From contig NZ_LMET01000001.1 in assembly GCF_001426485.1 (NCBI RefSeq), positions 562,992-626,991 of the forward strand: DNA of 64,000 nucleotides. The letters run 5' to 3'. The stretch comes from Aeromicrobium sp. Root472D3 (GTDB lineage Bacteria; Actinomycetota; Actinomycetes; Propionibacteriales; Nocardioidaceae). This document shows positions 56,627-64,000 of this stretch, one piece after another (the stretch's first letter is position 1; each line of letters starts with the position of its first letter). The position numbers were made by a program, and so were the translations under genes. Under the pieces are notes generated by a model. It searched no databases. It was not told the DNA's origin and saw only the letters and a program-made list of their open reading frames with translations.

Positions 56627-57925
56627 ATGAGCACGACGACCACCGACGTCATCGTCGTCGGCGCGGGCGTCGTGGGTGCGTCGACGGCACTCGAGCTCGC
56701 CCGCTCGGGCCGCTCGGTGCACGTCGTCGACAAGGCCGCCGGTCCCGGACACGGCTCCACCAGCGCGTCGAGCGCGATCGTGCGGTTCAACTACCCGACG
56801 TGGGACGGCGTCGCGGCCGCCTGGGAGTCGCGGTTCCGCTGGGACGAGTGGGAGGACCACCTCGGCGTGCGTCCCGCCGACGGTCTCGCGACGTTCAGGC
56901 GCTGCGGCATGGTGTTCCTCGACGTCGACATCCTGCCCGCCCGGCTGCAGGCCGAGCTGTTCGACCGTGCCGGCATCCCGTACGAGGTGTGGGGCCCCGA
57001 CGACCTCGAGCGGCACCTGCGGGGGTTGGACGCGGGACGGTTCTGGCCGCCCAAGCCCGTCACGTCCGACGCCTTCTTCGACGACCCAAGCGGACGGCTC
57101 GGCGGGATCTTCACGCCCGACGCCGGCTTCGTCGACGACCCCCGGCTCGCCGCCGCGAACCTCGCCGAGGCCGCGGCGCACCACGGCGCGACGTTCTCGT
57201 TCCGGCGCACCGTGACGGCGATCGGCCGGGCCGGCGACGACTGGCAGGTGACGCTCGACGACGGACGTCGCCTCGTCGCGCCGGTCGTCGTCAACGCCGC
57301 GGGCCCGTGGTCGTCCCGCGTCAACGAGCTCGCCGGCATCGGCGACGACTTCACGGTCGCCGTCGCACCGATGCGCCAGGAGGTGCACCAGGTGCCGACG
57401 CCGCAGGGTCTGGGCGACCACCCGCCCGTCCTCGCCGACGCCGACATCGGCATCTACCTGCGGCCCGACTCCGGAGGCCACGTGCTGGTCGGCGGCACCG
57501 AGCCCGAGTGCGATCCGCTCGACTGGATCGACGACCCCGACGCGTCCGACCCCCTGCCGTCGCGCGAGCGCTTCGACGCCCAGGTGCTGCGGGCCGCACG
57601 ACGCCTGCCCGACCTCGCGGTGCCGCACCGCGTCCGCGGCATCACCGGCGTGTACGACGTCGCGACCGACTGGACGCCGATCTACGACCGCACGGCCGCG
57701 GACGGCTTTTTCGTGGCGATGGGCACGAGCGGCAACCAGTTCAAGAACGCCCCGCTGGTCGGCACGCTGATGCGGGCCCTGGTCGACGGGGTGCAGGCCG
57801 GCGTCGACCACGACGCGGAGCCGATCACCGTCACGATGCCGCACACGGGCCATGTCGTCGACCTCGGCGCGTTCAGCCGCCGACGCGCCCTCAACGCCGA
57901 CACGTCGGGGACGGTCTTCGGCTGA
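56627..57925 (+). CDS. FAD-dependent amine/amino-acid oxidoreductase (DAO family)
   Basis: The 432-residue protein begins with VIVVGAGVVGASTALELARSG, the ADP-binding fold of the D-amino-acid oxidase/sarcosine oxidase/glycerol-3-phosphate dehydrogenase group. It has VVNAAGPWSSRVNELAGI in the middle and GITGVYDVATDWTPIYDR then FVAMGTSGNQFKNAP near the C-terminus. It should oxidise a secondary amine or amino acid, with electrons to oxygen or a carrier. It starts nine bases after the FHA-like gene and may be cotranscribed with it. The substrate is unknown. Confidence 0.87.
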   Translation: MSTTTTDVIVVGAGVVGASTALELARSGRSVHVVDKAAGPGHGSTSASSAIVRFNYPTWDGVAAAWESRFRWDEWEDHLGVRPADGLATFRRCGMVFLDVDILPARLQAELFDRAGIPYEVWGPDDLERHLRGLDAGRFWPPKPVTSDAFFDDPSGRLGGIFTPDAGFVDDPRLAAANLAEAAAHHGATFSFRRTVTAIGRAGDDWQVTLDDGRRLVAPVVVNAAGPWSSRVNELAGIGDDFTVAVAPMRQEVHQVPTPQGLGDHPPVLADADIGIYLRPDSGGHVLVGGTEPECDPLDWIDDPDASDPLPSRERFDAQVLRAARRLPDLAVPHRVRGITGVYDVATDWTPIYDRTAADGFFVAMGTSGNQFKNAPLVGTLMRALVDGVQAGVDHDAEPITVTMPHTGHVVDLGAFSRRRALNADTSGTVFG

Positions 57926-57948
57926 CACCTGCCGCTATCGTCGGGAGC

Positions 57949-58968
57949 ATGGTCTCCAAGCGCCCAGGGTTCTCACTCGGTCTGCCCAAGGCAGAGCTGC
58001 ACGTCCACCACGTCGGGTCGGCGTCGATGCGGACGGTCGCGGAGCTGGCTCAGCGACATGCCGGCAGCACCACGGTGCCCACCGACGACGAGGGGCTGGC
58101 GGACTACTTCACGTTCACCGACTTCGGCCACTTCGTCGAGGTGTACCTGTCGGTCGTCGACCTGCTCCGCACCCCGGAGGACCTCTGGACGCTGACGCAC
58201 GACGTCGCCCGCGACCTCGCGGCGCAGAACGTCCGCTACGTCGAGCTGACGTGCACGCCCTACACGTCGATCGCGGTCGGCATCAGCGCCGAGGCGTACT
58301 GCGAGGCCCTCGAGGACGCCCGCCGTCGCGCCGAGGCCGACTTCGGCATCACGATGCGGTGGATCTTCGACATCCCCGGCGAGTCGGGCGTCCCCGCAGC
58401 CGACGTCACGCTCGACACCGCGCTGCGCCTGCAGCCCGACGGTCTCATCGGCTTCGGTCTCGGCGGGCCCGAGGTCGGCGTGCCGCGTCCGCAGTTCAAG
58501 CCGCACTTCGACCAGGCGCGGGCCGCGGGCCTGCACTCGATCCCGCACGCGGGGGAGTCGACCGGCCCGCAGACCATGTGGGACGCGATCGAGTCGCTGG
58601 GTGCCGAGCGCATCGGCCACGGCATCGTGGCGGCGCAAGACCCCGCCCTGATGGCGTACCTCGCCGAGCACGGCATCCCGCTCGAGATCAGCCCGACGTC
58701 CAACGTCCGCACCCGGTCGGTCGGCTCGATGGACGAGCACCCGCTCGCGACCCTCGTCGAGGCGGGCGTGCCGGTGTCGATCAACTCCGACGACCCGCCG
58801 ATGTTCGGCACGACGCTCAGCGACGAGTACGAGGTCGCCCGCAACCTGCTGGGCCTGACCGACGCCGGCGTCGCCGAGCTGGCCCGCGCGGGCGTCCGCC
58901 AGTCGTTCGCGCCCGACGACGTCAAGGCCACGATCCTCGGCGAGATCGACACCTACGTCACGCCCTGA
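57949..58968 (+). CDS. add: Adenosine deaminase family protein
   Basis: The 339-residue TIM-barrel metalloenzyme has KAELHVHHVGSASMRTVAEL near residue 13 (zinc His pair), the AGLHSIPHAGESTGP His/Glu region near 198, ERIGHGIVAAQDP and the late SINSDDPPMFGTTLSDEY near 283 with the zinc Asp pair. It deaminates adenosine or a related purine such as a futalosine-type nucleoside; the HHVGS variation leaves the substrate open. It is followed by a strong palindrome separating it from the convergent kinase gene. Confidence 0.88.
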   Translation: MVSKRPGFSLGLPKAELHVHHVGSASMRTVAELAQRHAGSTTVPTDDEGLADYFTFTDFGHFVEVYLSVVDLLRTPEDLWTLTHDVARDLAAQNVRYVELTCTPYTSIAVGISAEAYCEALEDARRRAEADFGITMRWIFDIPGESGVPAADVTLDTALRLQPDGLIGFGLGGPEVGVPRPQFKPHFDQARAAGLHSIPHAGESTGPQTMWDAIESLGAERIGHGIVAAQDPALMAYLAEHGIPLEISPTSNVRTRSVGSMDEHPLATLVEAGVPVSINSDDPPMFGTTLSDEYEVARNLLGLTDAGVAELARAGVRQSFAPDDVKATILGEIDTYVTP

Positions 58969-58987
58969 CCCCCGCCGCGCGGCGGGC

Positions 58988-59034
58988 GGTGGCTGGGCGA
59001 CGTGTCAGGGCCCCTGATACGTCGCCCAGTCACC
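58988..59034. repeat. Large palindrome between convergent genes (bidirectional terminator or repeat element)
   Basis: The arms 58988-59010 and 59011-59034 are complementary over about 23 bases with two G/A differences that still pair as G-U in RNA, built around TGGGCGACG-TCAGGG. It lies between the adenosine deaminase and lipid-kinase stops, so a two-way terminator is the simplest reading. The long perfect arms also fit a mobile palindromic repeat. Confidence 0.65.
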
Positions 59035-59053
59035 GCGATCCGGCCAGGACGAC

Positions 59054-60661
59054 CTAGGCGGGCTTGGGTGCGACTGGCACCCGGACGAGGAGGACGCCGG
59101 GCTGCACGTGCGCCCGGATGACGGTGCCCTCGCCGACGGGGTCTCCGTCGAGCTGCATCGGCATGGGCTTCTCGGCCTTGATGACGACGGTGCTGCCGGT
59201 CAGCCGGTCGAGACGCTCGTTGGTGCGCTTCTGACGTCCGACGACGCGCACGATGATCGCGAGCCAGCCGATGAACCGCTTGGGCGCGATGACCACGACG
59301 TCGAGCTTGCCGTCGTCGATCTGGGCGTCGGGCAGCAGCGGGATGCCGCCCTGCAGGAAGCCGACGTTGCCGACCACGACGGTGCGCGCGCGGAACTTGC
59401 GGTACTCGCCGTCGTCGACCTTGATCTTGACCTTCATCGCCGGGAACCGGGCGGCCTTCACGCCGCTGACGAAGTACGCGAGCCAGCCGACCTTGCTCTT
59501 GAGCTGGTCGTTGACGCCCGTCATGATCGCCGCGTCCATGCCGAGGCCCGCCATGACGAGGAACGTCGTGCTGGTGCCCGAGTCGGTCTCGAGGTTCGAC
59601 AGGTCGATCGCGCGGTCCTGGCCGCCGAACACGACGTCGAGCGCGTCGCGGGTGTTGAGCGGGATGCCGAGGTTGCGTGCCAGCAGGTTGCCGGTGCCGT
59701 GCGGCAGGATGCCGACCGCGACGCCGGTGCGGGCGACCTCCTCGCACACGGCGCGCACCGTGCCGTCACCGCCGGCCGCGACGATCAGGTCGGCGTCGGC
59801 CTTGAGGGCCGCGCTGGCCTGGCCGTGCCCGGGATCCTCGACCGTGGTCTCGAACCACAGGGGCTCGTTCCAGCCGGAGATCTCGGCGACCGCGCGCACG
59901 CGGCTCTTGAACTCCTCGACGTCGCCGACCTTCGACGGGTTGATGACGACCGCGGCCCGCCTGCGTCCCGTGCCCGTGATGACCGCGAGCTCGTGCGGCA
60001 GGCGGGTGCGGCTGCTGACGACCAGCACCCACAGCCCGATCGTCACGAACATGCCGAATGCGAGACCGCCCACGACGTCGCTGAAGTAGTGCACGCCGAG
60101 GAACACGCGGCTCGCGCCGACGCCGATCGCCAGCAGCGTGAACACCGTGATCAGGATGCGCCGGCGCCACCCGCGCCCGGTCAGGACGATCGCGACGAGG
60201 ATCGCGACGGTGAAGAACATGGCCGCGCCGGCGGAGTGGCCGCTCGGGAACGAGTAGCCGCCGATCTCGTACAGCGGCTCGTCGAACGACGGACGCGTGC
60301 GGGTGAACGCCAGCTTGAGCAGCGCGTTGCCGCCGATCGCGGCGACACCGCTCAACACGACCCACACCGCCACGGCGCGTTCGCGCTGCCACAGCGCGTA
60401 GAGCGCGATCAGCACCAGCACGACGGCGGCCGACAGGTTGCTGAAGATCACGGCGACCGCGTCGAGGAACGAGACGAGCCCGGGGTGGCCGGCCGTGACG
60501 TCGTAGGCGCGGTCGGCGACGTCCAGGTCGAGACGCATGACGGCCCGGGTGTCGGTCGCGACGGCGACGGCGAAGAAGGCGAAGACGACGGCGGGGACGG
60601 CGACGAGCCACGTGATGACGGACGGTCGGCCGGGCTCGGCGCGACGCAGGTCGAACGACAT
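59054..60661 (-). CDS. PAP2 phosphatase fused to diacylglycerol-kinase-like lipid kinase
   Basis: The 535-residue membrane protein has an N-terminal PAP2 half with about six helices and the motifs KLAFTRTRPSFDEPL, YSFPSGHSAGAAMF and SRVFLGVHYFSDVVGG. A cytosolic DAGK/YegS-type half (from about 225) has VINPSKVGD, the nucleotide loop AAGGDGTVRAV and GILPHGTGNLLARNLGI. Such fusions could dephosphorylate one lipid and phosphorylate another in phospholipid or cell-envelope turnover; the actual substrates are unknown. It is divergent from serS with about 70 bases between. Confidence 0.9.
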   Translation of the reverse strand: MSFDLRRAEPGRPSVITWLVAVPAVVFAFFAVAVATDTRAVMRLDLDVADRAYDVTAGHPGLVSFLDAVAVIFSNLSAAVVLVLIALYALWQRERAVAVWVVLSGVAAIGGNALLKLAFTRTRPSFDEPLYEIGGYSFPSGHSAGAAMFFTVAILVAIVLTGRGWRRRILITVFTLLAIGVGASRVFLGVHYFSDVVGGLAFGMFVTIGLWVLVVSSRTRLPHELAVITGTGRRRAAVVINPSKVGDVEEFKSRVRAVAEISGWNEPLWFETTVEDPGHGQASAALKADADLIVAAGGDGTVRAVCEEVARTGVAVGILPHGTGNLLARNLGIPLNTRDALDVVFGGQDRAIDLSNLETDSGTSTTFLVMAGLGMDAAIMTGVNDQLKSKVGWLAYFVSGVKAARFPAMKVKIKVDDGEYRKFRARTVVVGNVGFLQGGIPLLPDAQIDDGKLDVVVIAPKRFIGWLAIIVRVVGRQKRTNERLDRLTGSTVVIKAEKPMPMQLDGDPVGEGTVIRAHVQPGVLLVRVPVAPKPA

Positions 60662-60733
60662 GGCTCCTCCTCAGGGGTCGGTCAACTCTAATGGACCCGG
60701 AGACGCTCTCGTGCCGGACGATAGGCTGGCGAC

Positions 60734-62005
60734 GTGATCGACGCCCGCCTCCTGAGAGACGACCCTGACGCCGTGCGCGCTGCCCAGCAGCGCCGCGGTC
60801 TGCCCACCGACGTGGTCGACGAGCTCGTCGCCGCCGACGAGCAGCGCCGATCGTCCATCGTGGCCTTCGAGGCCCTGCGCGCCGAGCAGAAGAACCTCGG
60901 CAAGCTGATCCCGAAGGCGCAGGGCGACGAGAAGCAGCAGCTGCTCGCCCGCACCAAGGAGCTCAGCCAGCAGGTCAAGGCCGCCGAGGCGGCCCAGGCC
61001 GAGTCGGGCGAGACGTTCGACCGCCTCATTCGCACGCTGCCGAACCTCGCGTCGCCCGAGGCCCCGCAGGGTGGCGAGGACGACTTCGTCGTGCTCGAGA
61101 CCATCGGCACGCCGCGCGACTTCGCGGCCGAGGGCTTCGAGCCGCGCGATCACCTCGAGCTGGGCCAGATGCTCGGCGCGATCGACGTCGAGCGCGGCGT
61201 CAAGGTCAGCGGCTCGCGCTTCTACTTCCTGACGGGCGTCGGCGCGCAGCTCGAGCTGGCCCTGACGCAGCTCGCGATGAGCAAGGCCGCCGAGTGGGGC
61301 TTCACGCCGATCATCCCGCCCGCGCTGGTCAAGCCCAGCGCGATGGAGGGCACCGGCTACCTGGGCCAGGGCGCGTCCGACGACGTCTACTACCTCGAGA
61401 AGGACGACCTCTACCTGGTCGGCACGTCCGAGGTCGCCCTGGCGGCGTACCACTCCGACGAGATCCTCGAGGCCGAGTCGCTGCCGCGCCGCTACGCCGC
61501 GTTCAGCCCCTGCTACCGCCGCGAGGCGGGCTCGTACGGCAAGGACACCCGCGGCATCTTCCGCGTCCACTGGTTCGACAAGGTCGAGATGTTCGTCTAC
61601 ACGACGCTCGAGGAGTCGTACGCCGAGCACCAGCGCATCCTGGGATGGGAGAAGGCGTGGCTCGACGCCCTCGAGCTGCCGTACCGCGTCATCGACGTCG
61701 CCTCCGGAGACCTCGGGCTGTCGGCGATCCGCAAGTTCGACTGCGAGGCGTGGATCCCGACGCAGGGCAAGTACCGCGAGGTCTCGTCGGCGTCCAACAC
61801 GACCGAGTTCCAGGCGCGCCGCCTCGACATCCGCGTGCGGGGCGAGGAGTCGACGACGCCGGCCGCGACGCTCAACGGCACGCTGTGCGCCATGACGCGC
61901 ACGATCATCGCGATCCTCGAGAACGGGCAGCAGCCCGACGGCTCGGTGCGTCTGCCGGCCGCTCTCCACCCCCTGCTGGGCGAGCTCCTGAGGCCGATCG
62001 CGTGA
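60734..62005 (+). CDS. serS: Serine--tRNA ligase
   Basis: The 423-residue class II synthetase has the N-terminal antiparallel coiled-coil arm (about 30-100, with [20 protein letters not shown]) and the catalytic core. The core has motif 2 [19 protein letters not shown] and [14 protein letters not shown], and motif 3 [18 protein letters not shown] near residue 380. It charges tRNA-Ser and the tRNA-Sec precursor. Start is GTG 60734 ([18 protein letters not shown]). Length is normal. Confidence 0.97.
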   Translation: MIDARLLRDDPDAVRAAQQRRGLPTDVVDELVAADEQRRSSIVAFEALRAEQKNLGKLIPKAQGDEKQQLLARTKELSQQVKAAEAAQAESGETFDRLIRTLPNLASPEAPQGGEDDFVVLETIGTPRDFAAEGFEPRDHLELGQMLGAIDVERGVKVSGSRFYFLTGVGAQLELALTQLAMSKAAEWGFTPIIPPALVKPSAMEGTGYLGQGASDDVYYLEKDDLYLVGTSEVALAAYHSDEILEAESLPRRYAAFSPCYRREAGSYGKDTRGIFRVHWFDKVEMFVYTTLEESYAEHQRILGWEKAWLDALELPYRVIDVASGDLGLSAIRKFDCEAWIPTQGKYREVSSASNTTEFQARRLDIRVRGEESTTPAATLNGTLCAMTRTIIAILENGQQPDGSVRLPAALHPLLGELLRPIA

Positions 62006-62057
62006 GCGAGCGCCAGCGAGCGAGCCACCAGGGCTGCATCGTGAGCGGGCGTCGGTC

Positions 62058-62840
62058 ATGACCTGGGTCCCCAAGCTCGTCGCCCTCGACGTCGACGGCA
62101 CGATCGTCAACGGCGACAACGAGCTCAGCGACGTCGTGCGCGACGCCGTCGTCGCGATCCGCGACGCGGGCATCGAGACCGTCATCTCGACGGGCCGCGC
62201 GATCTCGGGCGTCATGGACACGGCAGCCAAGCTCGGCTTCACCGACGGGCTCGCGGTCGCGAGCAACGGCGCGGTCGTGTTCACGTACGACCCGGTCGAG
62301 GTCGTCCACTCGGTCACGTTCGACGCCGCCGACGCGGTGCGCCGCGTGCTGCAGGAGGTGCCCGACGCGATCGTCGCGGTCGAGCAGGTCGGCTCGGGCT
62401 TCCGGGTCAACCGGCCGTTCCCCGAGACCGAGTTCGCGGGGCAGTTCGTGATCGACGACGTCGAGAAGCTCATCGCCGAGCCCGTCACGCGCGTCGTCAT
62501 CCGCTCGACCGATCACACGCCGGCCGAGTTCACCGCGATCGTCCACGACCTCGGCCTGACGGGCACCAACTACTTCATCGGCTACTCGGCGTGGCTCGAC
62601 CTGGCGCCCGAGGGCGTCTCGAAGGCGTCGGGCCTCGACGTCGTGTGCGAGCGCCTCGGCCTGACGGCGGCGGACGTGCTCGCGGTGGGCGACGGCAACA
62701 ACGACCTCGAGATGCTGCAGTGGGCCGGCCGTGGCGTCGCGATGGGCCAGAGCCCCGACGCGTTGAAGGCCGTGGCCGACGCCGTCACCGGCTCGATCGA
62801 CGAGGACGGCCTCGCCCAGGAGCTCACGAAGTACCTCTAG
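62058..62840 (+). CDS. HAD-superfamily hydrolase, Cof/type IIB
   Basis: The 260-residue protein has LVALDVDGTIVNGDN (motif I, nucleophile Asp near residue 9), VISTGRAISGVMD (motif II), a C2B cap, the lysine in SKASGLDVVCERLGL, and VLAVGDGNNDLEMLQWAGRGVAMGQS (motif IV, in parts). These phosphatases act on sugar phosphates or nucleotides. It follows serS after a short GC repeat stretch (GAGCGAGCGCCAGCGAGCGA) and is probably cotranscribed. ATG 62058 is the family-like start. Confidence 0.88.
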   Translation: MTWVPKLVALDVDGTIVNGDNELSDVVRDAVVAIRDAGIETVISTGRAISGVMDTAAKLGFTDGLAVASNGAVVFTYDPVEVVHSVTFDAADAVRRVLQEVPDAIVAVEQVGSGFRVNRPFPETEFAGQFVIDDVEKLIAEPVTRVVIRSTDHTPAEFTAIVHDLGLTGTNYFIGYSAWLDLAPEGVSKASGLDVVCERLGLTAADVLAVGDGNNDLEMLQWAGRGVAMGQSPDALKAVADAVTGSIDEDGLAQELTKYL

Positions 62841-62855
62841 CCCCCCGCCCCCGGT

Positions 62856-62924
62856 TTCCCAGGAGAACCCCGGAATCGGACGTCGCCGAGCCGCAGCTTC
62901 CCGTGTTCACCTGGGAAGCTGCGG
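62856..62924. terminator. Hairpins between convergent HAD and YjbQ genes
   Basis: CCGCAGCTTCCC (62891-62902) pairs perfectly with GGGAAGCTGCGG (62913-62924). A competing pair, TTCCCAGGAGAAC (62856-62868) with 62905-62917, has one mismatch and overlaps the first, so only one can form at a time. The location between two stop codons favours a bidirectional terminator. Confidence 0.5.
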
Positions 62925-62944
62925 GGGCGCGACCCCACCGGGGA

Positions 62945-63349
62945 TCAGCCGGGCAGGAAGCTGAGGCGCACCTGGCGGTTTGGGTTGTCGACGTTGGTGT
63001 CGACGAGGCACACCGACTGCCACGTGCCGAGCGTCAGGCGTCCGCCCAGCACCGGCACCGTCATCGACGGGGCCACGAAGGCCGGGACGACGTGATCGCG
63101 TCCGTGCCCCGGCGTGCCGTGCTGGTGGACCCACCGGTCGTCGCGCGGCAGCAGGTCGTCGAGCGCCGTCAGCAGGTCGTCGTCGCTGCCGGCGCCGGTC
63201 TCGATGATCGCGACCCCAGCGGTGGCGTGCGGCACGAACACGTGCAGCAGCCCGTCGCCCCGATCGCGGCAGAAGTCGGCGCACTCGCGGGTCAGGTCGC
63301 GCACGACGGCCGAGCCACCCGTGCGGACGTCGATCGTGATGCTGTCCAT
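62945..63349 (-). CDS. YjbQ family protein (UPF0047)
   Basis: The 134-residue protein has the YjbQ pattern: VRDLTRECADFCRDRGDGLLHVFVPHATAGVAI (in parts), DDRWVHQHGTPGHGRDHVVPAF and GGRLTLGTWQSVCLVDTNVDN with the conserved His and Thr residues. Some members show weak thiamine-phosphate synthase activity, but the physiological role is unsettled. ATG 63349 starts the conserved region. It lies four bases downstream of the WhiB/HTH-fusion gene, so the two are likely one transcript. Confidence 0.87.
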   Translation of the reverse strand: MDSITIDVRTGGSAVVRDLTRECADFCRDRGDGLLHVFVPHATAGVAIIETGAGSDDDLLTALDDLLPRDDRWVHQHGTPGHGRDHVVPAFVAPSMTVPVLGGRLTLGTWQSVCLVDTNVDNPNRQVRLSFLPG

Positions 63350-63353
63350 CAGG

Positions 63354-63914
63354 TCACGCGAAGCGGCTGGACTCGAGCTGGTCGAAGCAGTCGAGCACGG
63401 CATCGACGGACGGGATCGCCCGCGTGGCGCCCGGGGCCGAGGTGGGGTTGAGCTTCTGCTCGCGGGCCCGGCGCAGGTGGCGCTTGACGGTGGACGTCGA
63501 GCAGTCGAGCCGCTCGGCGAGCTGGTGGCACGTGTCCTTCGGGAAGGCGTGCCGTGCGGCCATGACGGCCTCGTGGCTGACGGGTCCGCCGCCGACGCGC
63601 GCCGCACCGTACGGGGTCGCGGACGACTGCTGGATCTCGATGCCGAGCTGGCGACGGATCGCTGCCCGGTCGTCCTCGGTGGTGCAGGCCGCGAAGCCCG
63701 AGACGTCGACCTCGACGACCGCGCGGTACAGGCACGTGACCAGCAGGGGGCAGCCGGCGCACTGACGGTGCGCGGACGCACGCTTCAGGGTCAGGCTCTC
63801 CCAGTCGGCGGCGCTGAGCTCAGTGCGGGACGGCGGCGTGTGCAGGCGCTCGTCCAGGTAGACCTCCGGCACCGAGGCGCACGGGGGGGTGACGACGTCG
63901 ACCGTGGCGGTCAT
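63354..63914 (-). CDS. WhiB-like Cys cluster fused to a C-terminal helix-turn-helix
   Basis: The 186-residue protein has Cys12 and then C52-x2-C55-x5-C61, the WhiB spacing, followed by FAACTTEDDRAAIRRQLG with a fifth Cys at 77. The usual G[VI]WGG turn is replaced by SGFAA. The C-terminal part (about 105-160) is a sigma-4/LuxR-like helix-turn-helix: AFPKDTCHQLAERLDCSTSTVKRHLRRAREQ (in parts). This suggests a redox- or NO-sensing iron-sulphur module wired to its own DNA-binding domain. GAGGGAG precedes ATG 63914. The Cys pattern is seen directly; cluster binding is inferred. Confidence 0.75.
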   Translation of the reverse strand: MTATVDVVTPPCASVPEVYLDERLHTPPSRTELSAADWESLTLKRASAHRQCAGCPLLVTCLYRAVVEVDVSGFAACTTEDDRAAIRRQLGIEIQQSSATPYGAARVGGGPVSHEAVMAARHAFPKDTCHQLAERLDCSTSTVKRHLRRAREQKLNPTSAPGATRAIPSVDAVLDCFDQLESSRFA

Positions 63915-64000
63915 TGGGGGCTCCCTCTTGCAGTCATTTCGCCGAACGTGATGGAGACCACCGGCGACACTCCTGCGCCGGACGCCTGTCACGTTCGGGG
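63915..64000 (-). promoter_or_regulatory. Upstream region of the WhiB/HTH gene
   Basis: These 86 bases run to the window edge and contain the ribosome binding site (GAGGGAG) and presumably the promoter of the 63914 gene. A GTGACAGG/CACGTTCGG-type pair (ACGTGA near 63949 and CACGTTCGG near 63990) is visible but too weak to call an operator. Confidence 0.3.

Noticed and set aside
62002..62026. GAGCGAGCGCCAGCGAGCGA stretch as a functional repeat
   Set aside because: It is low-complexity GC sequence common in actinobacterial intergenic DNA, with no symmetry strong enough to call a site.
1..64000. tRNA, rRNA, riboswitch, CRISPR, transposase or prophage genes
   Set aside because: I looked through the intergenic regions and found no cloverleaf, conserved riboswitch core, spaced direct repeats or mobile-element proteins. 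Short RNAs cannot be excluded without a covariance search.

Overview
The window looks like a chromosomal segment of a high-GC actinobacterium. The signs are very GC-rich codon use with many GTG starts, two WhiB-type iron-sulphur proteins, a mycothiol-transferase-like DinB protein, a DUF5926 protein, HU, and leucyl/phenylalanyl-tRNA transferase. A member of the Nocardioidaceae (Nocardioides/Aeromicrobium-like) is the best guess, but that is inference. I see no rRNA, tRNA, CRISPR array, transposase, prophage or replication origin. No gene-free stretch exceeds 300 bases; the longest, about 277 bases at 47247-47523, holds a terminator-like hairpin, an upstream box and a leader hairpin of the secreted-protein cluster.

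Layout. (1) 1-13460: an oxidoreductase, a GntR/FCD repressor and a divergent run of tightly spaced or overlapping plus-strand genes (2103-12643). These encode an Rbs-type ABC importer, a GMC oxidoreductase with a small partner, an SDR dehydrogenase, a GlcG/HbpS-like protein, 5-oxoprolinase PxpABC and a Glu/Leu/Phe/Val dehydrogenase; an IclR regulator lies convergent at the end. It reads as one catabolic operon: import, oxidise, ATP-dependent lactam opening, then deamination. (2) 13543-25675: methyltransferases, hydrolases, two crotonases, a WhiB3-like gene divergent from a MerR/B12 photoreceptor-like regulator, a YigZ-family gene with no ordinary start codon, a secreted phosphodiesterase, a decapeptide-repeat protein, and a TetR/MFS efflux pair with its operator. 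(3) 25688-32609: LysR/EamA pair, then a TetR repressor facing a 3-methylcrotonyl-CoA carboxylase-like pair plus HMG-CoA lyase (leucine catabolism). (4) 31596-33784: a family of palindromic repeats, two of which (61 bp each) bracket an AbiEi/DUF559-like gene. (5) 33799-43246: EcsC, phosphotransferase, aat, HU, CPBP protease, rhodanese, anti-sigma-like kinase, DUF5926, a hydrolase/TetR pair with twin operators, aldo/keto reductase, arginine deiminase. (6) 43275-51430: eight head-to-tail minus-strand copies of one uncharacterised secreted-protein family. (7) 51655-64000: secreted fibronectin-III-like protein, beta-phosphoglucomutase plus GH65 phosphorylase, FHA-like protein, FAD oxidase, adenosine deaminase, PAP2-diacylglycerol kinase fusion, serS, HAD phosphatase, YjbQ and a WhiB-like/HTH fusion.

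The strongest candidates for something undescribed are the eight-gene secreted family (signal peptide, one conserved Cys pair, an SGDV motif, a Lys/Ala-rich helical hairpin set between predicted strands, shared leader hairpins and upstream boxes) and the nuclease-like gene capped by two 61-bp palindromes. Every functional statement about these two is inference from sequence patterns alone.
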